From Salegentibacter sp. (GTDB lineage: Bacteria > Bacteroidota > Bacteroidia > Flavobacteriales > Flavobacteriaceae), in assembly GCA_017795085.1 (NCBI GenBank), contig CP051246.1, positions 4,528,514-4,592,513 on the forward strand: DNA of 64,000 nt. The letters are read 5' to 3'. The stretch's first letter is position 1, and every line of letters begins with the position of its first letter. The translations under genes were made by a program, and so were the position numbers. Below the pieces are notes generated by a model, which was not told the origin of the DNA, searched no databases, and worked only from the letters and a program-made list of their open reading frames with translations. Below are positions 53,051 to 61,697 of this stretch, in pieces.

Positions 53051-54514
53051 TTATACTTTTAGTGATTTAAAAATCACAAAGCCAAACCCGGCAAATAACA
53101 TTAGGTGAAAAATAACCAGGCTAAAATCATTCAGTATAAAAGCGCTAAAGAGGCCGAAACCGAAATATAGCCAAAGCCCAAATTCTGCAAATAATTGAGA
53201 AGAAAAACCAGAAGTAAGGTATTTATTTTTTTTCCAGGTTTTTGAAGCCTCAAGGTTAAATTTTGGAGTACGTATAAAAGCTGATTTTTTCCCAAAATGT
53301 CCTTCCAATACCGCGATAGAATTATGAAGGGAAAATCCCATAACTATGCTGAAAAATGAAATAAACATTCCTGAAAATGGAAGAACACTTTTAAATCCGC
53401 CGCCATGTGTTTTTCTCCAGACAGTATAATAGCAAAAGAAAAAAATAATTGTACTACTTAAAAAAATGCCTAAAAGGTTAAAAAACCAGTTGAGTCCTGG
53501 GTTTTCTGCTTTTATGTAAAGAACCGGTAAACTGAGGATAGCCAGGAGTAGAACAATCAAAAACATACTGGAGTTTAGTAAATGAAAAAAACCGTGAAAT
53601 TTTGTGCTAAAAGAAACCGATTTATCCTTCATTAGTTTCAGATAATTTTTCCTGAAATTTTCGGCGGCTCCTTTATTCCAGCGAAATTGTTGCGATTTAG
53701 CTGCGCTTATCGCAATTGGTAATTCGGCGGGAGTGGAAACATTTTCCAAGTATTTAAATTGCCAGTTTTTAAGCTGTGCACGATAGCTGAGGTCAAGATC
53801 TTCAGTTAAGGTATCGCCGCTCCAGTTACCAGCATCGAGAATACAGGATTTACGCCAAATTCCGGCAGTACCATTAAAATTGATAAAATTACGATTAAAA
53901 TTTCTTCCGGTTTGTTCCAGGATAAAATGAAAATCGAGCGCAAAAGCCTGAATTTTTGTAAGCCAGGAGTAATCCCGATTTAAATGCCCCCAACGCGTTT
54001 GTACCACGCCAATTTTTTCATTTTTAAAATACGGAACGGTTTTTTGAAGCCAGTCAGGTTCTGGCAAAAAATCGGAATCAAAAATAGCGATGAAATCCCC
54101 TTTTGCAATCTTTAATCCTTCTTTTAAGGCGCCTGCTTTAAATCCCGTACGGTTTTGTCTTCGGATATGTTGAATATCTAAGCCTTTTTGCTGTAGGTTT
54201 AATACTGTTTGAGCAATCAATTTTACAGATTCATCTGTAGAATCGTCTAGCACCTGGATTTCAAGTTTTTCTTTCGGGTAATGTAAACGGGCTATATTTT
54301 TCAGCAAACGCTCTACAACATACAACTCATTGTAAAGTGGAAGCTGAACGGTGACTTTTGGAACTTCCGAAGAAAAGTAAAAATCAAATTTTTCTTCTTT
54401 GGTTTTGGACTTTTTTGCCTTTAAATATCCAAGCAATAAGTGTAGTTGAGAGAGGCTGTACAGAAAAATGATAAACAGCAAAAATGCGTATATGAGAAGA
54501 ATAAGGGTTTGCAT
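53051..54514 (-). CDS. Processive GT2 membrane glycosyltransferase (cellulose synthase-like)
   Basis: A 487-residue protein. One N-terminal helix precedes a GT2 domain with VTVQLPLYNE, LDDSTDES, FDSDFLPEPDW, the acceptor-site TEDLDLSYR and QQFRWNKGA (QxxRW). Four C-terminal helices follow. D, DxD, TED and QxxRW are the motifs of processive synthases, though many relatives make single-sugar lipids. It begins on the last base of the next gene's stop, so the two are translated together. Confidence 0.88.
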   Translation of the reverse strand: MQTLILLIYAFLLFIIFLYSLSQLHLLLGYLKAKKSKTKEEKFDFYFSSEVPKVTVQLPLYNELYVVERLLKNIARLHYPKEKLEIQVLDDSTDESVKLIAQTVLNLQQKGLDIQHIRRQNRTGFKAGALKEGLKIAKGDFIAIFDSDFLPEPDWLQKTVPYFKNEKIGVVQTRWGHLNRDYSWLTKIQAFALDFHFILEQTGRNFNRNFINFNGTAGIWRKSCILDAGNWSGDTLTEDLDLSYRAQLKNWQFKYLENVSTPAELPIAISAAKSQQFRWNKGAAENFRKNYLKLMKDKSVSFSTKFHGFFHLLNSSMFLIVLLLAILSLPVLYIKAENPGLNWFFNLLGIFLSSTIIFFFCYYTVWRKTHGGGFKSVLPFSGMFISFFSIVMGFSLHNSIAVLEGHFGKKSAFIRTPKFNLEASKTWKKNKYLTSGFSSQLFAEFGLWLYFGFGLFSAFILNDFSLVIFHLMLFAGFGFVIFKSLKV

Positions 54515-55206
54515 TATTTAAAGCTGTATTTAAAGATCCAGGTAAGGATTTTAACTCCTGCAAAGATAGCACCTTTCACGGTGCCTGAAACTTTTGAGGT
54601 GCCAATACGATTTTTATAATGTACAGGCACTTCCCGGTAGGTGTAACCTTTTTTAAGCACTTTAAGCTGCATTTCTACCGTCCAGCCATAAGTTTTGTCT
54701 TCCATATTTAATTCGAGTAATTTTTTATATTTAATCGCTCGAAATGGGCCGAGATCGGTAAATTTTGAGTGAAAAAATAACCACATTAAAGTTGTGGCCA
54801 ACCAGTTTCCAAAGATTTGAGGAAAAGTCATCGCTTCTTGTTCCCGCCATTTTTTTAGTCTAGCACCAACAACAAAATCTATATTTTCATCAATAATTGG
54901 CTGGACTATTTTATTCATTTCTTCCGGATAATCACTGTAGTCACCATCCAGAAAAACAATGATATCTGGTTTTTTAGATTGTTTTGCAATGTATTCTAAG
55001 GCTTTTATGCAGGCATAGCCGTAACCTTTGCGCTTTTCATCTACTACAGTTGCACCTGCATTTTTAGAATTTTTTGCTGTTGCATCGGTAGAATTATTGT
55101 TGGTTACCACGACTTCATCAACAAAAACGGGAATTTCGGCAATTACCTTTGCAATTGATTCTTCTTCGTTAAAAGCTGGGATAATAACTTTAATAAGAGG
55201 TTTCAT
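54514..55206 (-). CDS. GT2 glycosyltransferase, polyprenyl-phosphate mannose synthase-like
   Basis: A 230-residue cytoplasmic-face enzyme of the DPM1 type. It shows VIIPAFNEEESIAKVI, TNNNSTDAT, IIVFLDGDYSDYPEEM and a C-terminal VHYKNRIGTSKVSGTVKGA. It would load a sugar, probably mannose, on a polyprenyl phosphate. It heads the minus-strand glycosyltransferase cluster and overlaps the next gene by one base. Confidence 0.88.
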   Translation of the reverse strand: MKPLIKVIIPAFNEEESIAKVIAEIPVFVDEVVVTNNNSTDATAKNSKNAGATVVDEKRKGYGYACIKALEYIAKQSKKPDIIVFLDGDYSDYPEEMNKIVQPIIDENIDFVVGARLKKWREQEAMTFPQIFGNWLATTLMWLFFHSKFTDLGPFRAIKYKKLLELNMEDKTYGWTVEMQLKVLKKGYTYREVPVHYKNRIGTSKVSGTVKGAIFAGVKILTWIFKYSFK

Positions 55207-55213
55207 ATGCAGG

Positions 55214-55221
55214 CAAATATA
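55214..55221 (-). promoter_or_regulatory. -7 promoter box of the glycosyltransferase genes
   Basis: On the minus strand this reads TATATTTG, an exact TAnnTTTG, 7 bases before the start codon of the DPM1-like gene. Confidence 0.6.
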
Positions 55222-55317
55222 AAATAGGGAAATGGTTTAGGAAGGAAAATAAAACATTTTGATTTTAGGTGTCCAGAGGTTATTGATTTAGTTAATTGCA
55301 GAACATAAAAATAAGCA

Positions 55318-55480
55318 GGGCTAAATTAGAGCCAATAATTTTTAAGATTGAGAGTTAATTAAATAAAAGCTGAATAAAGAACTATTATTTTTGTTGATTC
55401 ATATAATATAGTTTGGTGTTGATTTTTTAAATACCATAAGGAGAATTAATATTAACGCGGGACTAAATTAGAGCAATAAT
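55318..55480 (+). repeat. Imperfect direct repeat upstream of the TPR gene
   Basis: GGGCTAAATTAGAGCCAATA at 55318-55337 and GGGACTAAATTAGAGCAATA at 55459-55478 differ by single-base insertions or deletions. They lie about 140 bases apart in the 293-base gap 55207-55499. The second copy ends 20 bases before the TPR gene start. They may be paired regulatory sites or a small duplication. Confidence 0.45.
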
Positions 55481-55499
55481 AAATTAAGATAAAACTGGT

Positions 55500-56378
55500 A
55501 TGAACAAGTTATTTTTAGGATTCCTTATATTATTTTTAGGATTTTGGCATGGAGGTTTTTCCCAGTCTTCCGTTGAGGAGGGGGAAGAGTATCTTGAAAA
55601 AGGGGAGCTTAAAAAAGCAAAAAACGTACTTTTGGAGTATGAAAGTGATGAACGTGCCCGTGAACTTTTGGGCGATTTATTCTGCTACCAAAAAGAATGG
55701 GATAAAGCGATAAATTATTATGAAAGCTTAGCTAAAGATTATCCCGAAAGCCCAATTTATCACTTTAAATATGGAGGGGCCCTGGGAATGCAGGCCCTTA
55801 AAGCTTCAAAATTTAAAGCTGCTTTGGTGTTGGGAGATATCAAAAAATCACTGCGAAAAGCAGCTGAGTTAGATTCGGGTTACGCAGAACCCAGGAGGGC
55901 GCTTGTAGAATTATATGTGGAATTACCAACTCTTGTGGGAGGGAGCCGTGAAACCGCTGAAGAATTTGTACACGAGTTGGATAAAATAAATAGTATTGAC
56001 GCCCAAGTAGCACGTGAATTTATTTTTAAAAAAGAAGAAGATACAAGACAGGCCAAAGCTGCGGCTAGAAAGGCTTTACTTGAAGCAAAAAGAAATCCCG
56101 ATTTAATTTCAAGGAATTTTTTACGTTATGAGCTGGGGGAATTCTCGGCACGCTATGAAACCAATCTACAAACCGGTGCAAAATTATTGCAAGATTATAT
56201 TAAAAACCATAATTACAAAGACCTGGAGCCGCCTTCCCTTGCCTACTACCACCTGGCAAGAATATACCGGGCCAGAAATAACAAAGAGGCAGCTCTGGAA
56301 AATATAAATAAAGCCCTACGTTTAAAAGTTAGTTTCCCCGAAGCAGAAAAGGAAAAAAGGAATATTCTGCAGTTATAA
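55500..56378 (+). CDS. Exported tetratricopeptide repeat protein
   Basis: A 292-residue protein with a signal peptide (about 1-21, ending GFSQ). TPR-like repeats begin at VEEGEEYLEKGELKKAKNVL and recur at CYQKEWDKAINYYESLAKDYP and YRARNNKEAALENINKALRL. TPRs mediate protein contacts, probably in the periplasm here. The partner is unknown. Confidence 0.85.
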   Translation: MNKLFLGFLILFLGFWHGGFSQSSVEEGEEYLEKGELKKAKNVLLEYESDERARELLGDLFCYQKEWDKAINYYESLAKDYPESPIYHFKYGGALGMQALKASKFKAALVLGDIKKSLRKAAELDSGYAEPRRALVELYVELPTLVGGSRETAEEFVHELDKINSIDAQVAREFIFKKEEDTRQAKAAARKALLEAKRNPDLISRNFLRYELGEFSARYETNLQTGAKLLQDYIKNHNYKDLEPPSLAYYHLARIYRARNNKEAALENINKALRLKVSFPEAEKEKRNILQL

Positions 56379-56404
56379 CCGGGTTTTTCTTCCCCGTAAA
56401 TAAG

Positions 56405-56412
56405 TATATTTG
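56405..56412 (+). promoter_or_regulatory. -7 promoter box upstream of mpl
   Basis: TATATTTG matches TAnnTTTG. The leader to mpl would be about 130 bases and contains a TCCCG/CGGGA hairpin (56451-56469). Confidence 0.55.
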
Positions 56413-56520
56413 CGCCAATTCAGTTTTTATAAAAGCTAGTAACCCACAATCCCGACATTGGGACGGGAGAAATTGGGCATTTAATAAACATACGCCTTTA
56501 TTTATTTGTAAAAGCAATAA

Positions 56521-56551
56521 AAATAATGGCTGGAAAATTTGTATATAGATG
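56521..56551 (+). repeat. Dispersed leader motif, copy D
   Basis: AAATAATGG begins 28 bases before the mpl ATG and is followed by an AT-rich run ending GTATATAGATGAA. It is the most diverged of the four copies. Confidence 0.35.
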
Positions 56552-57901
56552 AAGTTACACTTTATCGCTATTGGCGGTAGCTTAATGCATAGTTTGGCAA
56601 TTGCTCTTTTAGAAAAAGAATATAGAGTTTCGGGAAGTGATGATGCTATTTATGGTAATTCGCGTCAAAACCTTGAAAAAGCCGGTTTGCTTCCTGAAAG
56701 CGCAGGATGGTTTCCTGATAAGATATCTTCAGATTTAGATGCGGTAATTGTAGGAATGCATGCCAAAAAAGATAACCCCGAATTGTTGAAAGCCCGGGAA
56801 ATTGGTTTGAAAATTTATTCTTATCCTGAATTTTTGTTTGAACTTTCAAAAAAGAAAACTCGGGTTGTTATTGGAGGGAGTCATGGAAAAACCAGCATTA
56901 CGGCTATGATTTTACATGTGATGGATTATCATGGAAAATCAATAGATTATGCCTTGGGTGCCCCGGTAAAAGGTTTTGAGCAAAGCGTAAGACTTTCCGA
57001 AGAAAACGATTTTATATTAATTGAAGGCGATGAATATCCTGCCTCGGCTATAGACCTTCGTCCTAAATTCCATTTATACCAGCCCAATATTGCACTTTTG
57101 AGTGGAATTGCCTGGGATCATATAAATGTGTTCCCTTCTTTTGAAAATTATACAGAACAATTTCAGCTTTTTATAGATTCTATAGTAAATGGCGGCATTT
57201 TAGTCTATAACGAAGAAGATAAAACCCTTGCTAAACTTGTAGAAGAAACCGAAAATCCAATTAGAAAGCATCCTTACCATACACCGGAATATCATGTTGA
57301 AGATGGGGCTTTTGTATTAGATACCCCTGAAGGGGAAATGCCACTGGAAATTTTCGGAAAACACAATATGGCCAATCTCGCCGGTGCAAAGTGGATTTGC
57401 CAGCATATGGGAATTGATGAAGACGATTTTTATGAAGCTATTATTGAATTTGAAGGAGCTTCACACCGCCTGGAAAAAATAAAAGATAAAGACGGAAATG
57501 TTATTTTCAGGGATTTTGCCCATAGTCCTTCAAAAGTGACAGCCAGCGTAAATGCTGTTAAAGAGTTATATCCCGATAAAAAACTATTGGCTTGTTTGGA
57601 ATTGCATACCTATAGTAGTTTAAATAGTTCATTTTTAAAAAATTATAAGAGTGCTTTAAATGCTGCAGATGAAGCAGTGGTTTTCTATAGCCCGGAAGCT
57701 GTGGCGCAAAAAGGCCTTGAGGCAATTTCTGAAGAAGAAATCCGCAGGGCATTTGGCAGTGATAATCTAGAAATTTTTAAAAATTCAGTAGCTTTTAAGG
57801 GGTTTCTGGAAAGCAAATCTTTTAAAAACACAGTTTTATTATTAATGAGTAGTGGTGATTTTGGAGGGATTTCCCCCAATGATTTCCATAACCTGTTGTA
57901 A
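56549..57901 (+). CDS. mpl: UDP-N-acetylmuramate:murein tripeptide ligase (Mpl)
   Basis: A 450-residue Mur-ligase-family enzyme with KLHFIAIGGSLMHSLAIAL at the N-terminus, the ATP loop VVIGGSHGKTSITAMIL near residue 110, and FRDFAHSPSKVTASVNAV. It re-attaches recycled tripeptide to UDP-MurNAc. The front motif GGSLMHS rather than GxGGxGM separates Mpl from MurC. It is followed by radC, a common flavobacterial order. Confidence 0.93.
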   Translation: MKLHFIAIGGSLMHSLAIALLEKEYRVSGSDDAIYGNSRQNLEKAGLLPESAGWFPDKISSDLDAVIVGMHAKKDNPELLKAREIGLKIYSYPEFLFELSKKKTRVVIGGSHGKTSITAMILHVMDYHGKSIDYALGAPVKGFEQSVRLSEENDFILIEGDEYPASAIDLRPKFHLYQPNIALLSGIAWDHINVFPSFENYTEQFQLFIDSIVNGGILVYNEEDKTLAKLVEETENPIRKHPYHTPEYHVEDGAFVLDTPEGEMPLEIFGKHNMANLAGAKWICQHMGIDEDDFYEAIIEFEGASHRLEKIKDKDGNVIFRDFAHSPSKVTASVNAVKELYPDKKLLACLELHTYSSLNSSFLKNYKSALNAADEAVVFYSPEAVAQKGLEAISEEEIRRAFGSDNLEIFKNSVAFKGFLESKSFKNTVLLLMSSGDFGGISPNDFHNLL

Positions 57902-57960
57902 ACTAAGAAAATTTACAGAAGCCGTTCCCTCTTCTTGCCTTTAATTTTTATATTTAAATA

Positions 57961-58518
57961 ATGGCAAAAGAACCATAAAAAAGTTTTGGTATTAAAAGCT
58001 GGGCCGAAGATGATCGTCCCCGGGAAAAATTGCTACGCAAAGGCAAACTCAGTTTAAGTGATGCCGAACTTATTGCTATTCTCATTGGTTCGGGGAGCCG
58101 TAATGAAAGTGCAGTGCAACTGGGTAAACGAATTCTGGCTGTCTATAAAAACAATCTAAATCAATTAGGAAAGCTTTCCGTAACACAACTTTGTAAATTT
58201 AAGGGAATTGGGCAGGCCAAAGCAGTTTCTATTATTGCGGCACTGGAATTAGGACGCAGGCGTAGGCTTGAAGAAGCGGTTGAAAAGAAGAAAATCAGTT
58301 CCAGTAGAAGTGTTTTTGAAGTGATGCAACCCATTATTGGTGAACTTCCACACGAAGAGTTTTGGATTATTTACCTTAATAATTCCAATAAAATCATAGA
58401 TCAGCTTCAGTTAAGTAAAGGCGGTATTACCGGAACCCTGGTAGATGTCCGATTAACGCTTAAAAAAGCGTTGGAATTAGGGGCCACGGCTATTATTCTC
58501 GTCCATTATGTAGAGTAA
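57961..58518 (+). pseudogene. radC: radC, broken by an early stop and by insertion at the JAMM motif
   Basis: The frame starts at ATG 57961 but meets TAA at codon 6 (57976-57978). It then reads on without stops as a good RadC: SFGIKSWAEDDRPREKLL, LSDAELIAILIGSGSRNESA, FKGIGQAKAVSIIAALELGR, PHEEFWIIYLNNSN and SKGGITGTLVDVRL. It ends LGATAIILVHYVE, where an intact RadC would read LVHNHPSG. Similarity stops at the first JAMM His (58504-58506), so the metal-binding site and the last 50 or so residues are cut off by the mobile DNA that follows. Confidence 0.9.
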
Positions 58519-58587
58519 ATTATTATGTAAAGTTTTTTAGATAAATCAATGCTATTCAATGTTTTGTTAATCATCCACTTTACATAA
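58506..58587 (+). repeat. Left-end repeat array of the recombinase element 1
   Basis: TTATGTAGAG at 58506-58515 and TTATGTAAAG at 58523-58532 are direct repeats 17 bases apart. CTTTACATAA at 58578-58587 is a perfect inverted copy of the second. They start at the radC break and end 58 bases before the first recombinase gene, as expected for recombinase-binding sites at an element end. Confidence 0.7.
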
Positions 58588-58620
58588 CAGTATTAGTTTA
58601 CACATCGATCATTTTATTTT

Positions 58621-58635
58621 GTGAATAATATTCAC
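58621..58635 (+). promoter_or_regulatory. Palindrome upstream of recombinase A
   Basis: GTGAATA and TATTCAC flank a single A, a perfect odd palindrome 10 bases before the recombinase ATG. TATTTTG overlaps its left side as a possible -7 box. A repressor or the recombinase itself could bind here to limit expression. Confidence 0.5.
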
Positions 58636-58645
58636 ATAAAATTTA

Positions 58646-59920
58646 ATGATTATGATCAAACAAATTACAGCGTTCAATGAGCTAACAAACAATGCTGGCA
58701 ATTATCTTGAACAAGAACTTGGCTATGCTTTAAAGACCTCAGGTATGTACAGAAGAATTTGGAGGCAACTTAGAGAGTTCATGTTTGCCAATGGTATTGA
58801 AACTTATGATGAAAACGTTGGGAAGAAGTATTTATCCAATAAGTTTGGTGATAAGGCCAAGCAAGATTTAACAAGAAATCAGAGTGTTACTTACAACGGC
58901 ATTAAGATGCTGACTGAATTTTCTAAGACGAAGAAGATTAATGTTCCGGCGCGACCGTCAAGGTATCCATTGGAATTTAAAGGTCATATAGGCAAGGCCA
59001 TTGTGAAGTTTTTACATCATAAGAAACAATCAAACCCTTCCAGAACTACCTATCACAATTACCAGCGTCATCTTTACGAATTCATGATGTATTGTGAGAA
59101 GCAGGGCATTTCCAGAATAGCAGATATTGACTTGGTACTATTGCTACATTTCATCAATCAGTACGACGCTTCCAAGAAAACGGTTGTTATAATTACCATT
59201 ACGACATTGCGTGGCTTCATAAAGTATCTTTTTGAAGAAAATTATCTAGATATAGATTATTCTGAAAAGATTCCCCGTCATAAAATAGTACAGCAACCAA
59301 AACTTCCTTCCAATTACACTAAAGAAGAAGTTAAGCATTTGATCGCTTCTGGAGATAGGGCCAGTTCCACAGGAAAACGCAATTACGTTATCATCCTAAT
59401 AGCAGCAAGACTTGGACTCCGAGCTTCTGACATCTCTCGGCTTAAGTTTGAACACCTGAACTGGGAAAACAATACGATTGTAATACCACAATACAAGACA
59501 GGTAAACAGTTGGTGTTACCGCTACTTCCAGATGTAGGAAATGCTATTATCGACTATCTAAAACATGGCAGGCCAGAATCTGATGAGCCTTACATTTTAC
59601 TTACAGCACGCCCACCTTACAGCAGATTTACAACAAGTAATGTTGTTACTCATGTTGTACAGCGAGCTATGAGAAAGGCCGGTATTGATACCAAGGACAG
59701 ACGCTTTGGTCCACATGCCCTGCGCCATAGTCTGGGACTGCGTTTGTTGGAAAAAAGCACAGCACTTCCCGTAATATCAGAAGTGCTGGGTCATCAGGAC
59801 ACTAATTCCACAACATATTATCTCAGGATAGATCTGAGATCCATGCAACAATGCATGCTCGATGTGCCACCAGTGAGTACTGACTTTTATACGCAGGGAG
59901 GAGGTAAATTCTATGGCTAA
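58646..59920 (+). CDS. Tyrosine recombinase A of element 1
   Basis: A 424-residue integrase with an N-terminal SAM-like core-binding region (about 115-205) and a complete catalytic domain: R259 in LGLRASD, the HxxR motif HALRH (H357, R360), H383 in LGHQD and the nucleophile in TTYYLRID (Tyr391 or 392). It should cut and join the element ends. A second ATG two codons on is an equally possible start. The stop lies 8 bases inside the next recombinase gene. Confidence 0.9.
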   Translation: MIMIKQITAFNELTNNAGNYLEQELGYALKTSGMYRRIWRQLREFMFANGIETYDENVGKKYLSNKFGDKAKQDLTRNQSVTYNGIKMLTEFSKTKKINVPARPSRYPLEFKGHIGKAIVKFLHHKKQSNPSRTTYHNYQRHLYEFMMYCEKQGISRIADIDLVLLLHFINQYDASKKTVVIITITTLRGFIKYLFEENYLDIDYSEKIPRHKIVQQPKLPSNYTKEEVKHLIASGDRASSTGKRNYVIILIAARLGLRASDISRLKFEHLNWENNTIVIPQYKTGKQLVLPLLPDVGNAIIDYLKHGRPESDEPYILLTARPPYSRFTTSNVVTHVVQRAMRKAGIDTKDRRFGPHALRHSLGLRLLEKSTALPVISEVLGHQDTNSTTYYLRIDLRSMQQCMLDVPPVSTDFYTQGGGKFYG

Positions 59921-60620
59921 GAATTACCACAGTATTTATGGGCAGCACATAAAGCAGTTCATACAACTCAAACGAAATTTAGGCTTTAGATATGTTACTG
60001 AAACCTTTGCATTATCAAGAATAGATGAACTGGCAATAACAACCAACCAGTCTTCAAAAGGCATTACAAAACCCTTTGCGGACTTAGTTGCAAAAAGGCG
60101 ACAGAATGAATCCAAAGAATACCACTACCATAGGGTTCTGATGCTGGCCAAGCTCTCTTCATATATGAATGATATGGGCATTGCTTCTTATATTCCCAAG
60201 CTTTCGTCTTGTCCTAAAAATAATTTTGTTCCCTACATCTACACTAAAGAAGAAATAGATGCACTGCTTAAAGCTTGCGATGAATTAAGGTTAAGGGTCA
60301 GGAACCATAATACAAACTTATTTTGTATGCCAGTTCTTGTGCGGGTGTTGTATGCTACAGGAATACGTATTGGTGAAGCACTTGACCTGAAGGATGACGA
60401 CATCAATCTCGAGAATAAGTATATCCGGGTAAATGACTCTAAAAACGGAAAACAACGTATCATTCCAATTGCAGAATCTTTGGTACAGGCCTGTAGCGAC
60501 TATTTAGAGTACAGAAACCGACTTCCATCTATAAGACCATGTTACTTCTTTTGTAATCTTGAAGGCAATAAATGTAAACAAGGAGCATCTATGAAAAAGC
60601 AGCGAGTCTCGTATCTTTAA
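59913..60620 (+). pseudogene. Tyrosine recombinase B of element 1, 5' part
   Basis: 235 codons are open. They include the core-binding region and the first catalytic arginine (YATGIRIGEALDL) and then KNGKQRIIPIAESL. Native sequence appears to run to about 60590 (EGNKCKQGAS). From there the IS110-family element supplies the final codons MKKQRVSYL, so the HxxR, His and Tyr parts are missing. The continuation SAFHRIRSWFRKCLELAGI is found at 61997-62096, beyond the IS. The gene overlaps recombinase A by 8 bases. Confidence 0.85.
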
Positions 60621-60641
60621 AGTTCACCAAAACAATAAGAT

Positions 60642-61697
60642 ATGAAATTAGAACCCACTGCCCAACCAAAGTTATACATTGGCATCGACATTCACAAGCG
60701 GAGCTGGAAAGTTCATTGCGCCACCGATCTATTCGGCGGCAAATCCTTTGCTATGCCCCCGAAGCCTGAAGTACTATATGAGTATGTAGCCAAACATTTT
60801 CCCGAACACGAGATTACTACGGCCTATGAGGCAGGCTGTTGTGGGTATTACGCCCACCGTAGCTTTGAAACATATGGCTGGAATTCCCTTGTAGTTAACC
60901 CTGCCGATATCCATCGCAAGGGCAAGGAAAAATATACCAAGACCGATAAAATAGATGCCCAGTTGATAAGCAGGGAGCTTAAAGATGGCTGGCTTGACGG
61001 TATTCACGTTCCCGATGTGGAGCGGGAGCAATTGCGCAGCCTTTTCAGGAGAAGGAACGATTTGGTCAAGGACTACAGGCGCGTAAAGAGCTTTATAAAG
61101 ATGCAGTTGCTGTACTTTGGCATTGCCATTCCCGATGAATTCGACAACGACCATTGGAGCCATAAGTTCCGTGATTGGGTTGACGGGGTAATTTTTAAAT
61201 ATCCTCCGGCACGTGAGACACTGGATAGCAGAATGCGAAGCTTCAGGTTCATAGACCAGGAGCTGCGTGATGTCTCATCAAAAATGCGTGCCTATTGCCG
61301 CAAGAATTACAAGAAAGACTACTATCTTTTAAGAAGTGTTCCGGGCATCGGGGGGATTGTTGCCTGCGGCATCATCTGCGAGCTTGGTGATTTGCGACGC
61401 TTCAATAATATAAAACATTTGGCGGGCTATGTCGGGTTGGCACCGAGCATACACCAAAGTGGCGACAACCAAAAGAGCACAGGCATTACAATGCGCGCCC
61501 ATCGATTGATGCGGAGCTATTTTATAGAGGCCTCCTGGCAGGCCATCAGAACGGATCCTATAATGCAGGCGTATTACCGCCGGCATTTGGGGAAGAACGT
61601 CAAGTCAATAATAATCAAGGTCGCGCGAAAGTTATTGAGCAGGACTTTGGCAGTAATCAAAACAGAAATTCCTTATGAGATAGGGGTCATAGAATAA
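60642..61697 (+). CDS. IS110-family DEDD transposase
   Basis: A 351-residue transposase. The RuvC-like domain has D16 in IGIDIHKRSW, E63 in TAYEAGCC, and D102 and D105 in TKTDKIDAQL. The C-terminal domain has LRSVPGIGGIVACG and AGYVGLAPSIHQSGD, with the conserved serine, then HRLMRSYFIEASW. The reading frame is complete. In this family the enzyme works with a bridge RNA made from a non-coding end of the element. Confidence 0.93.
   Translation: MKLEPTAQPKLYIGIDIHKRSWKVHCATDLFGGKSFAMPPKPEVLYEYVAKHFPEHEITTAYEAGCCGYYAHRSFETYGWNSLVVNPADIHRKGKEKYTKTDKIDAQLISRELKDGWLDGIHVPDVEREQLRSLFRRRNDLVKDYRRVKSFIKMQLLYFGIAIPDEFDNDHWSHKFRDWVDGVIFKYPPARETLDSRMRSFRFIDQELRDVSSKMRAYCRKNYKKDYYLLRSVPGIGGIVACGIICELGDLRRFNNIKHLAGYVGLAPSIHQSGDNQKSTGITMRAHRLMRSYFIEASWQAIRTDPIMQAYYRRHLGKNVKSIIIKVARKLLSRTLAVIKTEIPYEIGVIE

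Noticed and set aside
58030..58518. A short intact radC starting at 58030
   Set aside because: Coding similarity extends upstream in the same frame to 57979 and ends at a broken JAMM motif, so it is a damaged gene, not a small complete one.
58506..58587. CRISPR-like repeats
   Set aside because: Only two direct copies of 10 bases with one inverted copy, no regular spacers and no cas genes anywhere in the window.
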